Shown in pieces: positions 1-6,738 of a stretch of DNA of 14,962 bases. The position numbers and the translations under genes were made by a program. Source of the stretch: Erysipelotrichaceae bacterium (GTDB lineage: Bacteria > Bacillota_I > Bacilli_A > Erysipelotrichales > Erysipelotrichaceae); assembly GCA_003520745.1 (NCBI GenBank), contig DOUE01000037.1, forward strand, positions 1,886 to 16,847, read 5' to 3'. Positions within the stretch are counted from its first letter, which is position 1. Each line of letters opens with the position of its first letter. The notes under the pieces are model-generated. The model searched no databases, was not told the DNA's origin, and saw only the letters and a program-made list of their open reading frames with translations.

Positions 1-393
1 GGGGTCGTCCAGCAATCCCCCCATGACAGCGTGTATGACGAATATCTGGGAATGTTGGATCGTTCGATCCTTTGGATGAAAGAGAAACCCGTCTACTACA
101 AGATCGGGGCGCTGATGGATCTGGACAACAGCGATTTCATCCGCAACTTGACAAAACTTAATCCGCAGATGATGGAATATTTCCACAACTTGATCCGTCG
201 CGATCAAGAGCGAAGTATCATTCGCAAAGACATCGATCCCTTAACCCTTAGCGACATGTTGTTTAGTATTACGCGGTCGATGTTGACGGAGCATTTCTAC
301 AAGCAGGATTTTACCGGCATGATCGAGAAGGCGAAACAAATCTTCGCGATCATTCAGGCCGGAACACAACCCAAGGAGAACAACCATGTTTAA
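1..393 (+). CDS. TetR/AcrR-family transcriptional regulator, C-terminal part (5' end outside window)
   Basis: The frame is open from base 1, so this is the 3' end of a gene that begins upstream; a GTG at 31 is internal and has no ribosome binding site. About 130 residues remain, all helical and typical of the ligand-binding and dimerisation half of TetR-type repressors (aromatic and Met-rich helices, then a final helix of the type FTGMIEKAKQIFAIIQAG). The N-terminal DNA-binding helix-turn-helix is not in the window, so the family call rests on the helical pattern and on the position directly before an ABC exporter. TetR regulators commonly repress such exporters. The stop overlaps the ABC ATPase start by 8 bases (386-393), so the genes are translationally coupled, and the regulator probably controls its own operon. 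The ligand is unknown. Confidence 0.7.
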   Translation, partial: GVVQQSPHDSVYDEYLGMLDRSILWMKEKPVYYKIGALMDLDNSDFIRNLTKLNPQMMEYFHNLIRRDQERSIIRKDIDPLTLSDMLFSITRSMLTEHFYKQDFTGMIEKAKQIFAIIQAGTQPKENNHV

Positions 394-1243
394 AGTGAAC
401 GATCTTGTCTTCAAGTATCCCAAGAACAGTGAACCGACCCTCAAGGGACTGACCTTTGAAATCGCGAAGGGTGAAATCTTCGGATTCCTGGGACCCAGCG
501 GGGCGGGGAAGACCACCACGCAGAAACTCTTGGTCAAGCTTTTGCCTTATCATCAAGGACAAATCTTCTTCGACGGAAAGGAACTGCACTCTTTCGACGA
601 TTCGTTCTACGAGGACATCGGGGTGTGTTTCGAAATGCCGATCTCGTTCTCCAAGCTGACCGCGATGGAAAACCTGCAGTTCTTCCAGAAGTTATACAAG
701 AACCATGCGGAAATCCAACCGTTGATGGAACGACTTGGGTTGTGGGTAGACCGGGATAAACTGGTCGGCGAATACTCCAAAGGCATGAAGATCCGTTTGA
801 ATCTGGTCCGGGCGTTATTGAATAAGCCGAAAATGTTGTTTCTGGATGAACCGACCAACGGATTGGACCCCAAGAACGCACGCATCGTCAAAGAAATCAT
901 CCGCGAGTTCGCCCGTGACGGAGGCACCGTGTTTCTCACCTCACATATCATGAGCGATGTCGATGAACTCTGCGACCGCGTCGCGTTCATCGCCGAGGGG
1001 AAACTCACGGAAATCGATTCGCCACGTAACTTGAAAATCAAATACGGACAACGTACCGTGACGTTGGAATACAAGGAAAACGGGGGTGTCGTCAGTACGA
1101 CCTACCCGATGGATGCGATCAAGAACGATGAATTCGCAGAAGTACTGAAAACCAAGGACATCGAAACCATCCACAGCGGGGAAACGACCTTGGAGGAAAT
1201 CTTCATCCAAGTCACCGGGGTGAAACTCCATGGCGAAGATTAA
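386..1243 (+). CDS. ABC transporter ATP-binding protein (ABC-2 exporter type)
   Basis: A 285-residue cytoplasmic nucleotide-binding subunit that would power the two permeases encoded next. Visible motifs: Walker A GPSGAGKT at residues 36-43, signature YSKGM at 130-134, Walker B KMLFLDEP at 149-156 with catalytic Glu155, and the switch His187 in FLTSHIMS. The Q-loop position reads GVCFEMP (near 79-85), with Glu where most ABC ATPases have Gln. A C-terminal extension of about 75 residues follows the ATPase core, as in DrrA-like and antibiotic-export ATPases. The start is ATG 386, with AAGGAGAA a few bases upstream. It overlaps the TetR gene by 8 bases and the permease by 14. The order TetR, ATPase, permease, permease resembles operons annotated as fluoroquinolone or drug exporters, but the substrate cannot be read from the sequence. 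Confidence 0.93.
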   Translation: MFKVNDLVFKYPKNSEPTLKGLTFEIAKGEIFGFLGPSGAGKTTTQKLLVKLLPYHQGQIFFDGKELHSFDDSFYEDIGVCFEMPISFSKLTAMENLQFFQKLYKNHAEIQPLMERLGLWVDRDKLVGEYSKGMKIRLNLVRALLNKPKMLFLDEPTNGLDPKNARIVKEIIREFARDGGTVFLTSHIMSDVDELCDRVAFIAEGKLTEIDSPRNLKIKYGQRTVTLEYKENGGVVSTTYPMDAIKNDEFAEVLKTKDIETIHSGETTLEEIFIQVTGVKLHGED

Positions 1244-1958
1244 GCACTTGGTCGGGGGAGAATTCACCCGCCTCAATAAATACAACCTCTTCATCGCATC
1301 CGTCGTGGTCGCTTTGATTTGGGTGGCGGTCGGCTATTTCCTCAGCGTCGAGGAGTTCAAGGCGTTTCTACCCTTTGTCTTCCTGATGGAAGCCTCGGCG
1401 ATGACGGCGATCCTGGTCGGCGCGGAAATGTTCTATGAGAAAAAGGAACACACCATCAGTTCGATGTTGATCTCACCCATGACGGAGACGGAATACATCA
1501 CGTCGAAAATTCTGGCGAACATTCTGAATGTCTTGATCATCTTCGTACTCATCGGCGCTTCGATGTATTTCCTCAAGGATTTTCTCTTCGCGTATCATTG
1601 GTTGATCCTAAGCGTTTCGATCGTCACAGCGTTCTACGTCTTGATCGGCATCGTCCTGAGTTATCTCTCCAAAGATTTCACCGCCTTGTTGATGAACTAC
1701 TTCGTGATGATGGTGATCCTGGTCATTCCGAGCATCCTGGTGATGATCGGCGTCTTCGCCCCGGAAGTCAAGGACATCCTCTTCTGGTCGCCGACAGAGG
1801 CGACGCTACGCATGATGAACGCTTCGTTTGCGTCGACCGTCGACCTGAAGCAATTCGCGCTGGACTTCGCATACATTTCACTTTTATCCTATCTTCTCTT
1901 CCGCTTTGTGGTCCTGCCGCGCTTTAAGTCCTATGCGACGCGCGATCTGGGGGTGTAA
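1230..1958 (+). CDS. ABC-2 type transporter permease, first subunit
   Basis: A 242-residue integral membrane protein with about six hydrophobic segments, roughly at residues 18-40, 45-67, 90-112, 122-145, 150-175 and 208-228. A cytoplasmic stretch after segment 2 holds the EKKEHTISSMLISPMTETEYITSK region, which fits the ABC-2 fold: the short amphipathic region facing the ATPase usually reads like 'E.REtGTle.lLvsPvs..ey'. The start lies inside the end of the ATPase gene (14-base overlap) without a strong ribosome binding site, so it is likely translated by coupling. It is exactly the same length as the next permease (242 aa), and the two probably form a heterodimer. The exported substrate is unknown. 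Confidence 0.85.
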   Translation: MAKIKHLVGGEFTRLNKYNLFIASVVVALIWVAVGYFLSVEEFKAFLPFVFLMEASAMTAILVGAEMFYEKKEHTISSMLISPMTETEYITSKILANILNVLIIFVLIGASMYFLKDFLFAYHWLILSVSIVTAFYVLIGIVLSYLSKDFTALLMNYFVMMVILVIPSILVMIGVFAPEVKDILFWSPTEATLRMMNASFASTVDLKQFALDFAYISLLSYLLFRFVVLPRFKSYATRDLGV

Positions 1959-1960
1959 CC

Positions 1961-2689
1961 ATGTCCTTACGACTCTTGAAATTCGAAATCAAAAACCTGC
2001 TTCGCGACCGGATGACCTTCATGTTGTTGGCGGTCCCGCTACTGGTCGGTTGGTTGGGGAAATACCTCATCGAAAACGACACCTTCAACAATCCGATCGC
2101 TTCCAACATGATCATCATCGCCTTGACATTGATTTCCGGTGTCATGTTCGGCTCGATGGCGGGATTCTCGATCCTGGATGACCGCGACGACCATGTCTTC
2201 GTTTCAATCCAGATTTCCCCTTTGTCCATCCGTTATTATGTGTGGATGAAAGTGATCTTCGTCTATGTCCTGAGCGTGATTTCCAGCCTGATCATCTTCG
2301 CGATGGTCGGGGGTATGGAGATGCAGTGGTGGCAATTGATCCTGATCGCCCTCCTCAACGGGTTTCAAGCCCCGACCAACGCCTTTCTGGTCAACGCCTT
2401 CGCTTCCAATAAAGTCGAAGGGTTCGTCGCCATGAAAGCCACCGGCTTCCTCATGGTCTTTCCGATCATCGCATTCCTTTTCGTGGATTGGAAAGAATGG
2501 ATCTTCGCGATCGCCCCGGCGTTCTGGGGAGCCAAAGCGCTCCAAACGCTCTTGTACGCACCGTTGATCGAAGCCGGATCGATCGTCATGCATCTTCCGT
2601 TCCTTGGGTATCTTCTTATCGGTTTCGTCTATAATCTCTTTCTCACAGCCATGATGTACAACGTTTTCAAACGTAAATACATGCAATAA
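1961..2689 (+). CDS. ABC-2 type transporter permease, second subunit
   Basis: A 242-residue membrane protein with six predicted hydrophobic helices, roughly at 20-38, 48-72, 98-122, 128-148, 160-180 and 212-234. It begins with the typical ABC-2 N-terminus (short amphipathic lead, then a basic KNLLRDR segment) and carries a DDRDDHVFVSIQISPLS stretch between helices 2 and 3, matching the equivalent loop of the upstream permease. Only two bases separate it from the upstream stop, and a GGGGGTG stretch just before that stop can act as ribosome binding site. It is most simply the partner permease in a TetR-controlled exporter. Sequence similarity to the first permease is low by eye, so this is an ancient pair rather than a recent duplication. 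Confidence 0.83.
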   Translation: MSLRLLKFEIKNLLRDRMTFMLLAVPLLVGWLGKYLIENDTFNNPIASNMIIIALTLISGVMFGSMAGFSILDDRDDHVFVSIQISPLSIRYYVWMKVIFVYVLSVISSLIIFAMVGGMEMQWWQLILIALLNGFQAPTNAFLVNAFASNKVEGFVAMKATGFLMVFPIIAFLFVDWKEWIFAIAPAFWGAKALQTLLYAPLIEAGSIVMHLPFLGYLLIGFVYNLFLTAMMYNVFKRKYMQ

Positions 2690-2701
2690 AGGGAGGCAAC
2701 T

Positions 2702-2896
2702 ATGAACACCTGGTCGATCGTTTTCTTCATCTTGGGCGCCTTGTATCTCGTCGCGTATTTCGTGGAGATCCCGTTCTTCTACGAAGGCAACCCCAAAACC
2801 AAATTCATGATTCAAAAGATGGGTAAAAAGAATTACAAGCTGTTACTACTTGTATTCGCAGTCATCTTCCTCGTCGTCGCATTCCTACTGAAGTAA
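2702..2896 (+). CDS. Small two-helix membrane protein (64 aa), function unknown
   Basis: A 64-residue protein with two hydrophobic segments (about residues 4-25 and 46-63) joined by a short basic loop containing EGNPKTKF and MGKKNYK. The start at ATG 2702 is supported by a strong ribosome binding site, GGGAGG at 2691-2696. It begins 12 bases after the permease stop and is the last gene before the terminator at 2900-2924, so it belongs to the exporter operon. I do not recognise a family. Its position suggests an accessory or stabilising subunit of the transporter, but that is inference from context only. Confidence 0.75.
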   Translation: MNTWSIVFFILGALYLVAYFVEIPFFYEGNPKTKFMIQKMGKKNYKLLLLVFAVIFLVVAFLLK

Positions 2897-2899
2897 ACA

Positions 2900-2930
2900 A
2901 AACCGGCACGCTCTGTGCCGGTTTCGTTTA
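2900..2930. terminator. Bidirectional rho-independent terminator
   Basis: The stem AAACCGGCAC (2900-2909) pairs with GTGCCGGTTT (2915-2924) around the loop GCTCT, a perfect 10-bp stem. On the + strand it is followed by CGTTTATTT. On the - strand the same stem ends in TTTTGTTT. It therefore serves both the exporter operon and the convergent gene ending at 2928. Confidence 0.88.
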
Positions 2931-3584
2931 TTTCGTGAATTCCTTCTTCATCGAGTAGACCAATACAAGATAACAAACCGTCTTGGGGATCATCAGTAAA
3001 CCGACCCAGGTCGCGGATGAGGCGAAGAGGACCACGGGAATATAGAAGAGGTAGGAAAGAAAGACCAACAGGGCTTGCAAACCCGAGGTTTTATCGTGTG
3101 CACTGCGATAGTGAAGGAAAAGGATGCCCATGATCAAGATGCCAAGCATCACGAAGGGGACATTGCGTAGAACGCCGAACAAAAGGGAAGGGTTCTCCGT
3201 GATCCAACCGTTTTGAGGGAGAAGGATCAAGAGGAAACGTGTGATCGCCAATACCCAGACCAAACGGTCGATCGGTTTGCTTTCGCAACACAGTTTTTCA
3301 TTACGTAAGGTTAAGTAGAAATAAATGTAGAAGACGGTCATGGTGACGGAAGTGACCAGTTTCCCGAACCCAAGCATCACCGTATAGTCCAAGGGCGTAT
3401 CGCTGTTGAGCGCCAAAATGCGGGGGATCAGGTGGAACGCATCGCCGAATCCCAGAAAGAACGCCATGTCCGCATAGGTGCGTCCCAAGGTTTTCGGTTG
3501 ACTGCGTTTGTACATCCAATACGACCAATAGAAAATCAGAATCAGGTAAACGATCGAGAAGATCGGTTCGAAGATTTTTTGCAT
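2928..3584 (-). CDS. Seven-helix integral membrane protein, function unknown
   Basis: The chosen start (3584) gives 218 residues. An upstream in-frame ATG at 3599 exists, but the only good ribosome binding site, GGAGG at about 3594-3598, lies between the two and is 8 bases before the inner ATG, so the inner start is preferred. About seven hydrophobic segments can be seen (residues near 8-24, 40-57, 67-93, 108-124, 134-158, 167-187 and 192-211). A GFGDAFHLIPRI motif sits in the second, with a buried Asp, His and Arg; such polar residues in a helix may be functional. An acidic-basic loop with two adjacent Cys (EKLCCESK) follows the third helix. I cannot name the family. It is transcribed alone, convergent with the exporter operon and divergent from the AEC carrier. 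Confidence 0.82.
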   Translation of the reverse strand: MQKIFEPIFSIVYLILIFYWSYWMYKRSQPKTLGRTYADMAFFLGFGDAFHLIPRILALNSDTPLDYTVMLGFGKLVTSVTMTVFYIYFYLTLRNEKLCCESKPIDRLVWVLAITRFLLILLPQNGWITENPSLLFGVLRNVPFVMLGILIMGILFLHYRSAHDKTSGLQALLVFLSYLFYIPVVLFASSATWVGLLMIPKTVCYLVLVYSMKKEFTK

Positions 3585-3610
3585 TTTATTTTCCTCCATA
3601 TCCTAGGTAT

Positions 3611-3638
3611 ATTGTGTCAGAAAGTCGCTTCCTGTCAA
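3611..3638 (-). promoter_or_regulatory. Candidate promoter of the seven-helix membrane protein gene
   Basis: Read on the - strand, TTGACA (3638-3633, perfect -35) is followed after 16 bases by CACAAT (3616-3611, 4 of 6 matches to TATAAT). The predicted start of transcription lies roughly 20 bases before the ATG at 3584, so the leader is very short. Confidence 0.5.
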
Positions 3639-3701
3639 GCAAAGAATCATGCGTCCAGTATGACGAGTTTCGGCATTTCTTACCGAAGTCCCTCCAAGCC
3701 C

Positions 3702-3730
3702 TTGCCTGTATCGATCCAATCTGCCACAAT
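3702..3730 (+). promoter_or_regulatory. Candidate promoter of the AEC carrier gene
   Basis: TTGCCT (3702-3707) and CACAAT (3725-3730) are separated by 17 bases, 25 bases before the start codon at 3755. The -35 matches the consensus at four of six positions. The -10 is the same CACAAT hexamer used by the divergent promoter at 3611-3638. Confidence 0.4.
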
Positions 3731-3754
3731 GGATGAATCGACAGGAGGGGTAGC

Positions 3755-4690
3755 ATGATTCAAAGTCTCATCGTTTCGTTTTCGGTCGTCGCGCCTCTTT
3801 GTCTGTTGGTCTTCCTGGGCATGTCCTTGCGCAAGATCCAACTGATCCCCGCGAGCGCCTGGGGTTCCGTCAATAAACTGGTGTTCAACCTTTTCCTGCC
3901 CGCCCTTCTTTTCACCAACGTCATCCAATCCGACCTGCGTTCGACCTTCGACCCCGTGTTGATCCTGTTTTGTTTCCTGGGGGTCATGACGGTCATTCTA
4001 GTTTCCATGGCGACGGTGAAGAAGTTCTGCGTCGACCCCAAACGCCAGGCGGTCATCGTCCAAGGGATCTTCCGCTCGAACTTCGCGCTTTTCGGCATCC
4101 CCGTCGTCGCCGCCCTCTATACGGACATGAGCATCATGACGCTTCTCATCGGTACCTTGGTCCCGATCATCAATATCGCCGCGGTTTTAGTGTTGGACCA
4201 TTACCGTCATCGCAAAACCAACCTCAAGGATACCCTGACCACGGTCTTCACCAACCCCCTGATCCTGGCGACCCTGTCCGGCTTGGTGGTGTATCTGCTG
4301 CGGATTCCCGTTCCTTCATTCATGGTTAAAACATTGACGGAACTCTCCAAAGTCGCCAGTCCCTTGGCTTTGGTCACTTTGGGCGCGATGTTTGAGTTCT
4401 CATCCCTCAAATCCAACGCGAAAGCGATCCTTTCCGTCGTCTTATGCCGTCTGGTTTTGGTTCCGCTCCCCTTGATTTTCATCGCCTTATCGCTTGGGTA
4501 TCGCGAGGTCGCCTTGGTATCGATCCTGGCCCTCTTCGCTTCCCCGACCGCCGTCTCTTCCTTCTCGATGACCATCGCGATGGATGCCGACCATGAACTG
4601 GCGGCCCAGATCATCATGGCCTCGACCTTGATGGCGATGGTCACGATCTTCATCTGGTTGACACTTTTCGCTCAACTGGGTGTGCTTTGA
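3755..4690 (+). CDS. AEC (auxin efflux carrier) family transporter
   Basis: A 311-residue membrane protein of the length usual for bacterial AEC carriers, secondary transporters of organic anions such as malate. The N-terminal signature is visible: about residues 5-60 carry a first helix, then LRKIQLIP, then a helix with NKLVFNLFLPALLFTNVIQSDL, matching the conserved 'n.l..yv.lPall' region of the family. A second half repeats the pattern (TVFTNPLILATLSGLVVYLLRIPVP and then LALVTLGAMFEF), as expected from the inverted-repeat fold of about ten helices. The start is fixed by AGGAGGGG at 3743-3750, five bases upstream. It is probably a single-gene unit; no metabolic gene near it reveals the substrate. 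Substrate and direction of transport are not predictable here. Confidence 0.88.
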   Translation: MIQSLIVSFSVVAPLCLLVFLGMSLRKIQLIPASAWGSVNKLVFNLFLPALLFTNVIQSDLRSTFDPVLILFCFLGVMTVILVSMATVKKFCVDPKRQAVIVQGIFRSNFALFGIPVVAALYTDMSIMTLLIGTLVPIINIAAVLVLDHYRHRKTNLKDTLTTVFTNPLILATLSGLVVYLLRIPVPSFMVKTLTELSKVASPLALVTLGAMFEFSSLKSNAKAILSVVLCRLVLVPLPLIFIALSLGYREVALVSILALFASPTAVSSFSMTIAMDADHELAAQIIMASTLMAMVTIFIWLTLFAQLGVL

Positions 4691-4753
4691 CGGTAAAATA
4701 TTCCATTCAATTCCATGATTCTCGATTTATCCTGAACACCGCTTCCGAAATCG

Positions 4754-4772
4754 GGTCCGCATCTTGCGGACC
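4754..4772 (+). terminator. Leader hairpin: weak terminator after the AEC gene or regulatory stem before the GH1 gene
   Basis: A perfect 8-bp stem, GGTCCGCA (4754-4761) with TGCGGACC (4765-4772), closes a TCT loop. Only GTTCTTCATCT follows, so the T-run is poor. It sits 64 bases after the AEC stop and 36 bases before the GH1 start. It could end the AEC transcript or act in the GH1 leader. I see no clear promoter between it and the GH1 gene. Confidence 0.45.
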
Positions 4773-4808
4773 GTTCTTCATCTGTCATACTACGTTTGGA
4801 GGACTATC

Positions 4809-6212
4809 ATGACAAACACTTTACCTAAGAACTTTCTCTGGGGCGGAGCCATCGCCGCCAACCAAGCCGAAGGCGCTTATTTGGCCGACGGAAAAGGCTT
4901 GGACATCGCTTCGTACTGCGCGGATGGACTTCGCCACGGATTCGAACTGAAACCGACCGAAGGGAAACACTATCCGTATCAAGAAGCCATCGACTTCTAC
5001 CATCGCTATCAAGAAGATTTGAAATTGATGCAGGAAATGGGATTCAACGTTTTCAGGACCTCGATCGCCTGGGCGCGTATATTCCCCTTGGGCGACGAAC
5101 TTGAACCCAACGAGGCGGGATTGAAGTTCTACGACGATCTTTTCGATGAAATGATCGCACGGGGCATGCAGCCTCTGATCACTCTGAGCCATTATGAAAC
5201 GCCCTTGCATTTGGTCGAAAAATACGGAAGCTGGCGTTCGCGCGAGCTGATCGGTTTCTTCGTCCGCTATTGCGAAGTCGTCTTCGAACGCTACAAACAT
5301 AAAGTCAAACTCTGGATGACGTTCAACGAAATCAACAATATGCGCCGCATCCCGGGCGGGGCCGGCGGGATTCTCCTTCATGAAGGCGAATCGTTCTGGC
5401 AGACCATCTACCAAGCCTCCCACCATATGTTCGTCGCTTCCAGTTTGGCGATGAAGCGCTGCCATGAAATCATCCCCGATGCGAAAATCGGTTCGATGTT
5501 CTCCTTAAGCAACGTCTATCCTGCCACCTGCAAACCCGACGACGTCATGTCGACGGTCGGCGTCCGTCGCGAGTCCTTATTGTTCGTAGACGTAATGGTC
5601 CGTGGGAAATACCCGGCGTACGCGAATCGCATGTTCGAATCCAAAGGCGTCCGTCTTGAAATCTTGCCGGGCGACGAGGAAATCATATCCGCTTATACCT
5701 CCGATTATATCGCGTTCAGCTATTATCGCTCGACCACCCATGAACACGGTCTCGCCCAAAACGCCGACACCGGCGGGGAAACGGGCAAAGACAACCCGTA
5801 TCTAGAAACCACCCCGTGGGGATGGCAGATCGATCCGGTCGGACTGCGCTATACCCTCAACGAACTCTACGATCGTTACCAAGTCCCGCTCTTCATCGTC
5901 GAGAACGGCTTGGGGACGTTTGATAAGGTGGAAGAAGACGGATCCATCCACGATCCCTACCGCATCTCCTACCTGCGCGACCATCTTGAACAGATGAAAG
6001 AAGCGGTGAAGGACGGCGTCGATCTGATGGGGTATACGTACTGGGGTCCGATGGACATCGTCAGCGCCGGTACCGCCGAAATGGAGAAACGCTACGGCTT
6101 CGTCTACGTGGACAAAGACAACGAAGGAAACGGAACACTGAAGCGGATCAAAAAGGATTCGTTTGATTGGTATAAGAAAGTCATCGCCTCCAACGGGGAA
6201 GACTTGAAATAG
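4809..6212 (+). CDS. Glycoside hydrolase family 1, 6-phospho-beta-glucosidase type
   Basis: The 467-residue product has the usual length for GH1 enzymes that cleave phosphorylated beta-glucosides (cellobiose-, salicin- or arbutin-phosphate) in the cytoplasm after PTS uptake. The N-terminal FLWGGAIAANQAEGA (9-23) is the family signature. The acid/base Glu174 lies in TFNEIN and the nucleophile Glu365 in IVENG. The segment WGWQIDPVGLRYTLNELY (337-354) and the C-terminal DIVSAGTAEMEKRYGFVYVD region, with Lys427 and Tyr429 in the positions used to hold the 6-phosphate, favour the phospho-glucosidase subgroup. The start at 4809 follows GGAGGA (4798-4803); an in-frame TTG at 4764 lies inside a hairpin and is rejected. 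No PTS gene is present nearby; the RpiR regulator at 7873 is a possible controller. The exact sugar is uncertain. Confidence 0.92.
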   Translation: MTNTLPKNFLWGGAIAANQAEGAYLADGKGLDIASYCADGLRHGFELKPTEGKHYPYQEAIDFYHRYQEDLKLMQEMGFNVFRTSIAWARIFPLGDELEPNEAGLKFYDDLFDEMIARGMQPLITLSHYETPLHLVEKYGSWRSRELIGFFVRYCEVVFERYKHKVKLWMTFNEINNMRRIPGGAGGILLHEGESFWQTIYQASHHMFVASSLAMKRCHEIIPDAKIGSMFSLSNVYPATCKPDDVMSTVGVRRESLLFVDVMVRGKYPAYANRMFESKGVRLEILPGDEEIISAYTSDYIAFSYYRSTTHEHGLAQNADTGGETGKDNPYLETTPWGWQIDPVGLRYTLNELYDRYQVPLFIVENGLGTFDKVEEDGSIHDPYRISYLRDHLEQMKEAVKDGVDLMGYTYWGPMDIVSAGTAEMEKRYGFVYVDKDNEGNGTLKRIKKDSFDWYKKVIASNGEDLK

Positions 6213-6220
6213 TAAGACGC

Positions 6221-6248
6221 ACCGCCGGCAGAAATGTCGGCGGTTTTT
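6221..6248 (+). terminator. Rho-independent terminator of the GH1 gene
   Basis: The stem ACCGCCGGCA (6221-6230) pairs with TGTCGGCGGT (6235-6244), with one G-T wobble, across a GAAA tetraloop. A TTTTT run follows. It starts 9 bases after the GH1 stop codon. Confidence 0.9.
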
Positions 6249-6267
6249 AATATTGAATAACAAAGTG

Positions 6268-6296
6268 TTGAAAATATATGATAAAACATATATATT
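6268..6296 (+). promoter_or_regulatory. Promoter of the toxin-antitoxin module
   Basis: TTGAAA (6268-6273) and TATATT (6291-6296) are separated by exactly 17 bases, each matching the consensus at five of six positions. It lies directly after the GH1 terminator and about 40 bases before the toxin start, so the module has its own transcription unit. Confidence 0.68.
6274..6293. promoter_or_regulatory. Palindromic operator candidate in the toxin-antitoxin promoter
   Basis: The inverted repeat ATATATG (6274-6280) and CATATAT (6287-6293), separated by ATAAAA, fills the spacer and the first half of the -10 box. A protein bound here would block RNA polymerase. HigA-type antitoxins with an XRE fold usually repress their own promoter at such palindromes; assigning this one to the antitoxin at 6739 is inference. 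Confidence 0.5.
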
Positions 6297-6337
6297 GAAG
6301 GTATTCAGAAACAATGCTTCAATGTGGGGGTGAAAGC

Positions 6338-6709
6338 ATGGGTGAAATGAATGTATTTCACATTTTCTATTACACAAAAAAGAATGGAAGCTCACCGGTA
6401 TCCGATTTTTTGAATCGATTACCAAGAAAGATGTTGGCGAAAGTGGTCCGTGACCTCGAATTACTGTCATGTTACGGGAATGAATTAAGGGAACCTTACA
6501 CGAAATCGATTGATGCGGGGATCTTTGAGTTAAGAACAAGGCTCGCTGATAACCAGGTGCGGATTCTCTATTTCTTCATTGATCAACATAGAATCATTTT
6601 AACAAACGGTTTTATAAAGAAAACGCAAAAGACACCGCGAATCGAAATTGAACTTGCGAAGAAGTATCGAAACGATTATTTATCAAGATCAACACATGGC
6701 GAAACATAG
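6338..6709 (+). CDS. HigB-like toxin of the RelE superfamily (phage Gp49-like, DUF891)
   Basis: The chosen start (ATG 6338, GGGGGTG five bases upstream) gives 123 residues; the ATG at 6314 has no ribosome binding site. The order of elements fits the Gp49-like/HigB family, ribosome-dependent mRNA endonucleases: a first strand HIFYYTKKNGSSPVSDFL (8-25), two helices with RKMLAKVVRDLELL (30-43), GIFELRTRLADNQVRILYFF (61-80), then IILTNGFIKKTQKTP (87-101) and a final helix with EIELAKKYRNDYL. The basic residues Arg66, Arg75, Lys94, Lys95 and Lys98 are the kind used for RNA binding and cleavage. The gene precedes its antitoxin, the HigB-HigA order. It is AT-rich compared with its neighbours (20 G/C in bases 6361-6420, against 33 of 60 in 12301-12360), suggesting horizontal arrival. 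Confidence 0.85.
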   Translation: MGEMNVFHIFYYTKKNGSSPVSDFLNRLPRKMLAKVVRDLELLSCYGNELREPYTKSIDAGIFELRTRLADNQVRILYFFIDQHRIILTNGFIKKTQKTPRIEIELAKKYRNDYLSRSTHGET

Positions 6710-6720
6710 GGATGTTTCGC
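6699..6720 (+). repeat. Perfect 9-bp hairpin between toxin stop and antitoxin start
   Basis: GCGAAACAT (6699-6707) and ATGTTTCGC (6712-6720) are exact inverted repeats around an AGGG loop. The stem includes the toxin stop codon (6707-6709) and ends just before the antitoxin ribosome binding site (AAAGGGG, 6723-6729). No T-run follows, so it is not a terminator. It may affect mRNA stability, translation coupling or protein binding. Confidence 0.7.
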
Positions 6721-6738
6721 AGAAAGGGGATGATGAGA

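Noticed and set aside
2204..2815. Open frame of 203 codons on the - strand opposite the permease
   Set aside because: It is composed almost only of charged residues, as expected for the reverse of a membrane protein gene, and overlaps two coding genes.
4700..4716. Direct repeat ATTCCAT (4700-4706 and 4710-4716)
   Set aside because: Seven bases repeated once at 10-bp spacing is too short to support a site by itself.
5802..6539. Open frame of 245 codons on the - strand across the GH1 end and the toxin
   Set aside because: It crosses a terminator, a promoter and two genes on the other strand, and shows no domain or start signal.
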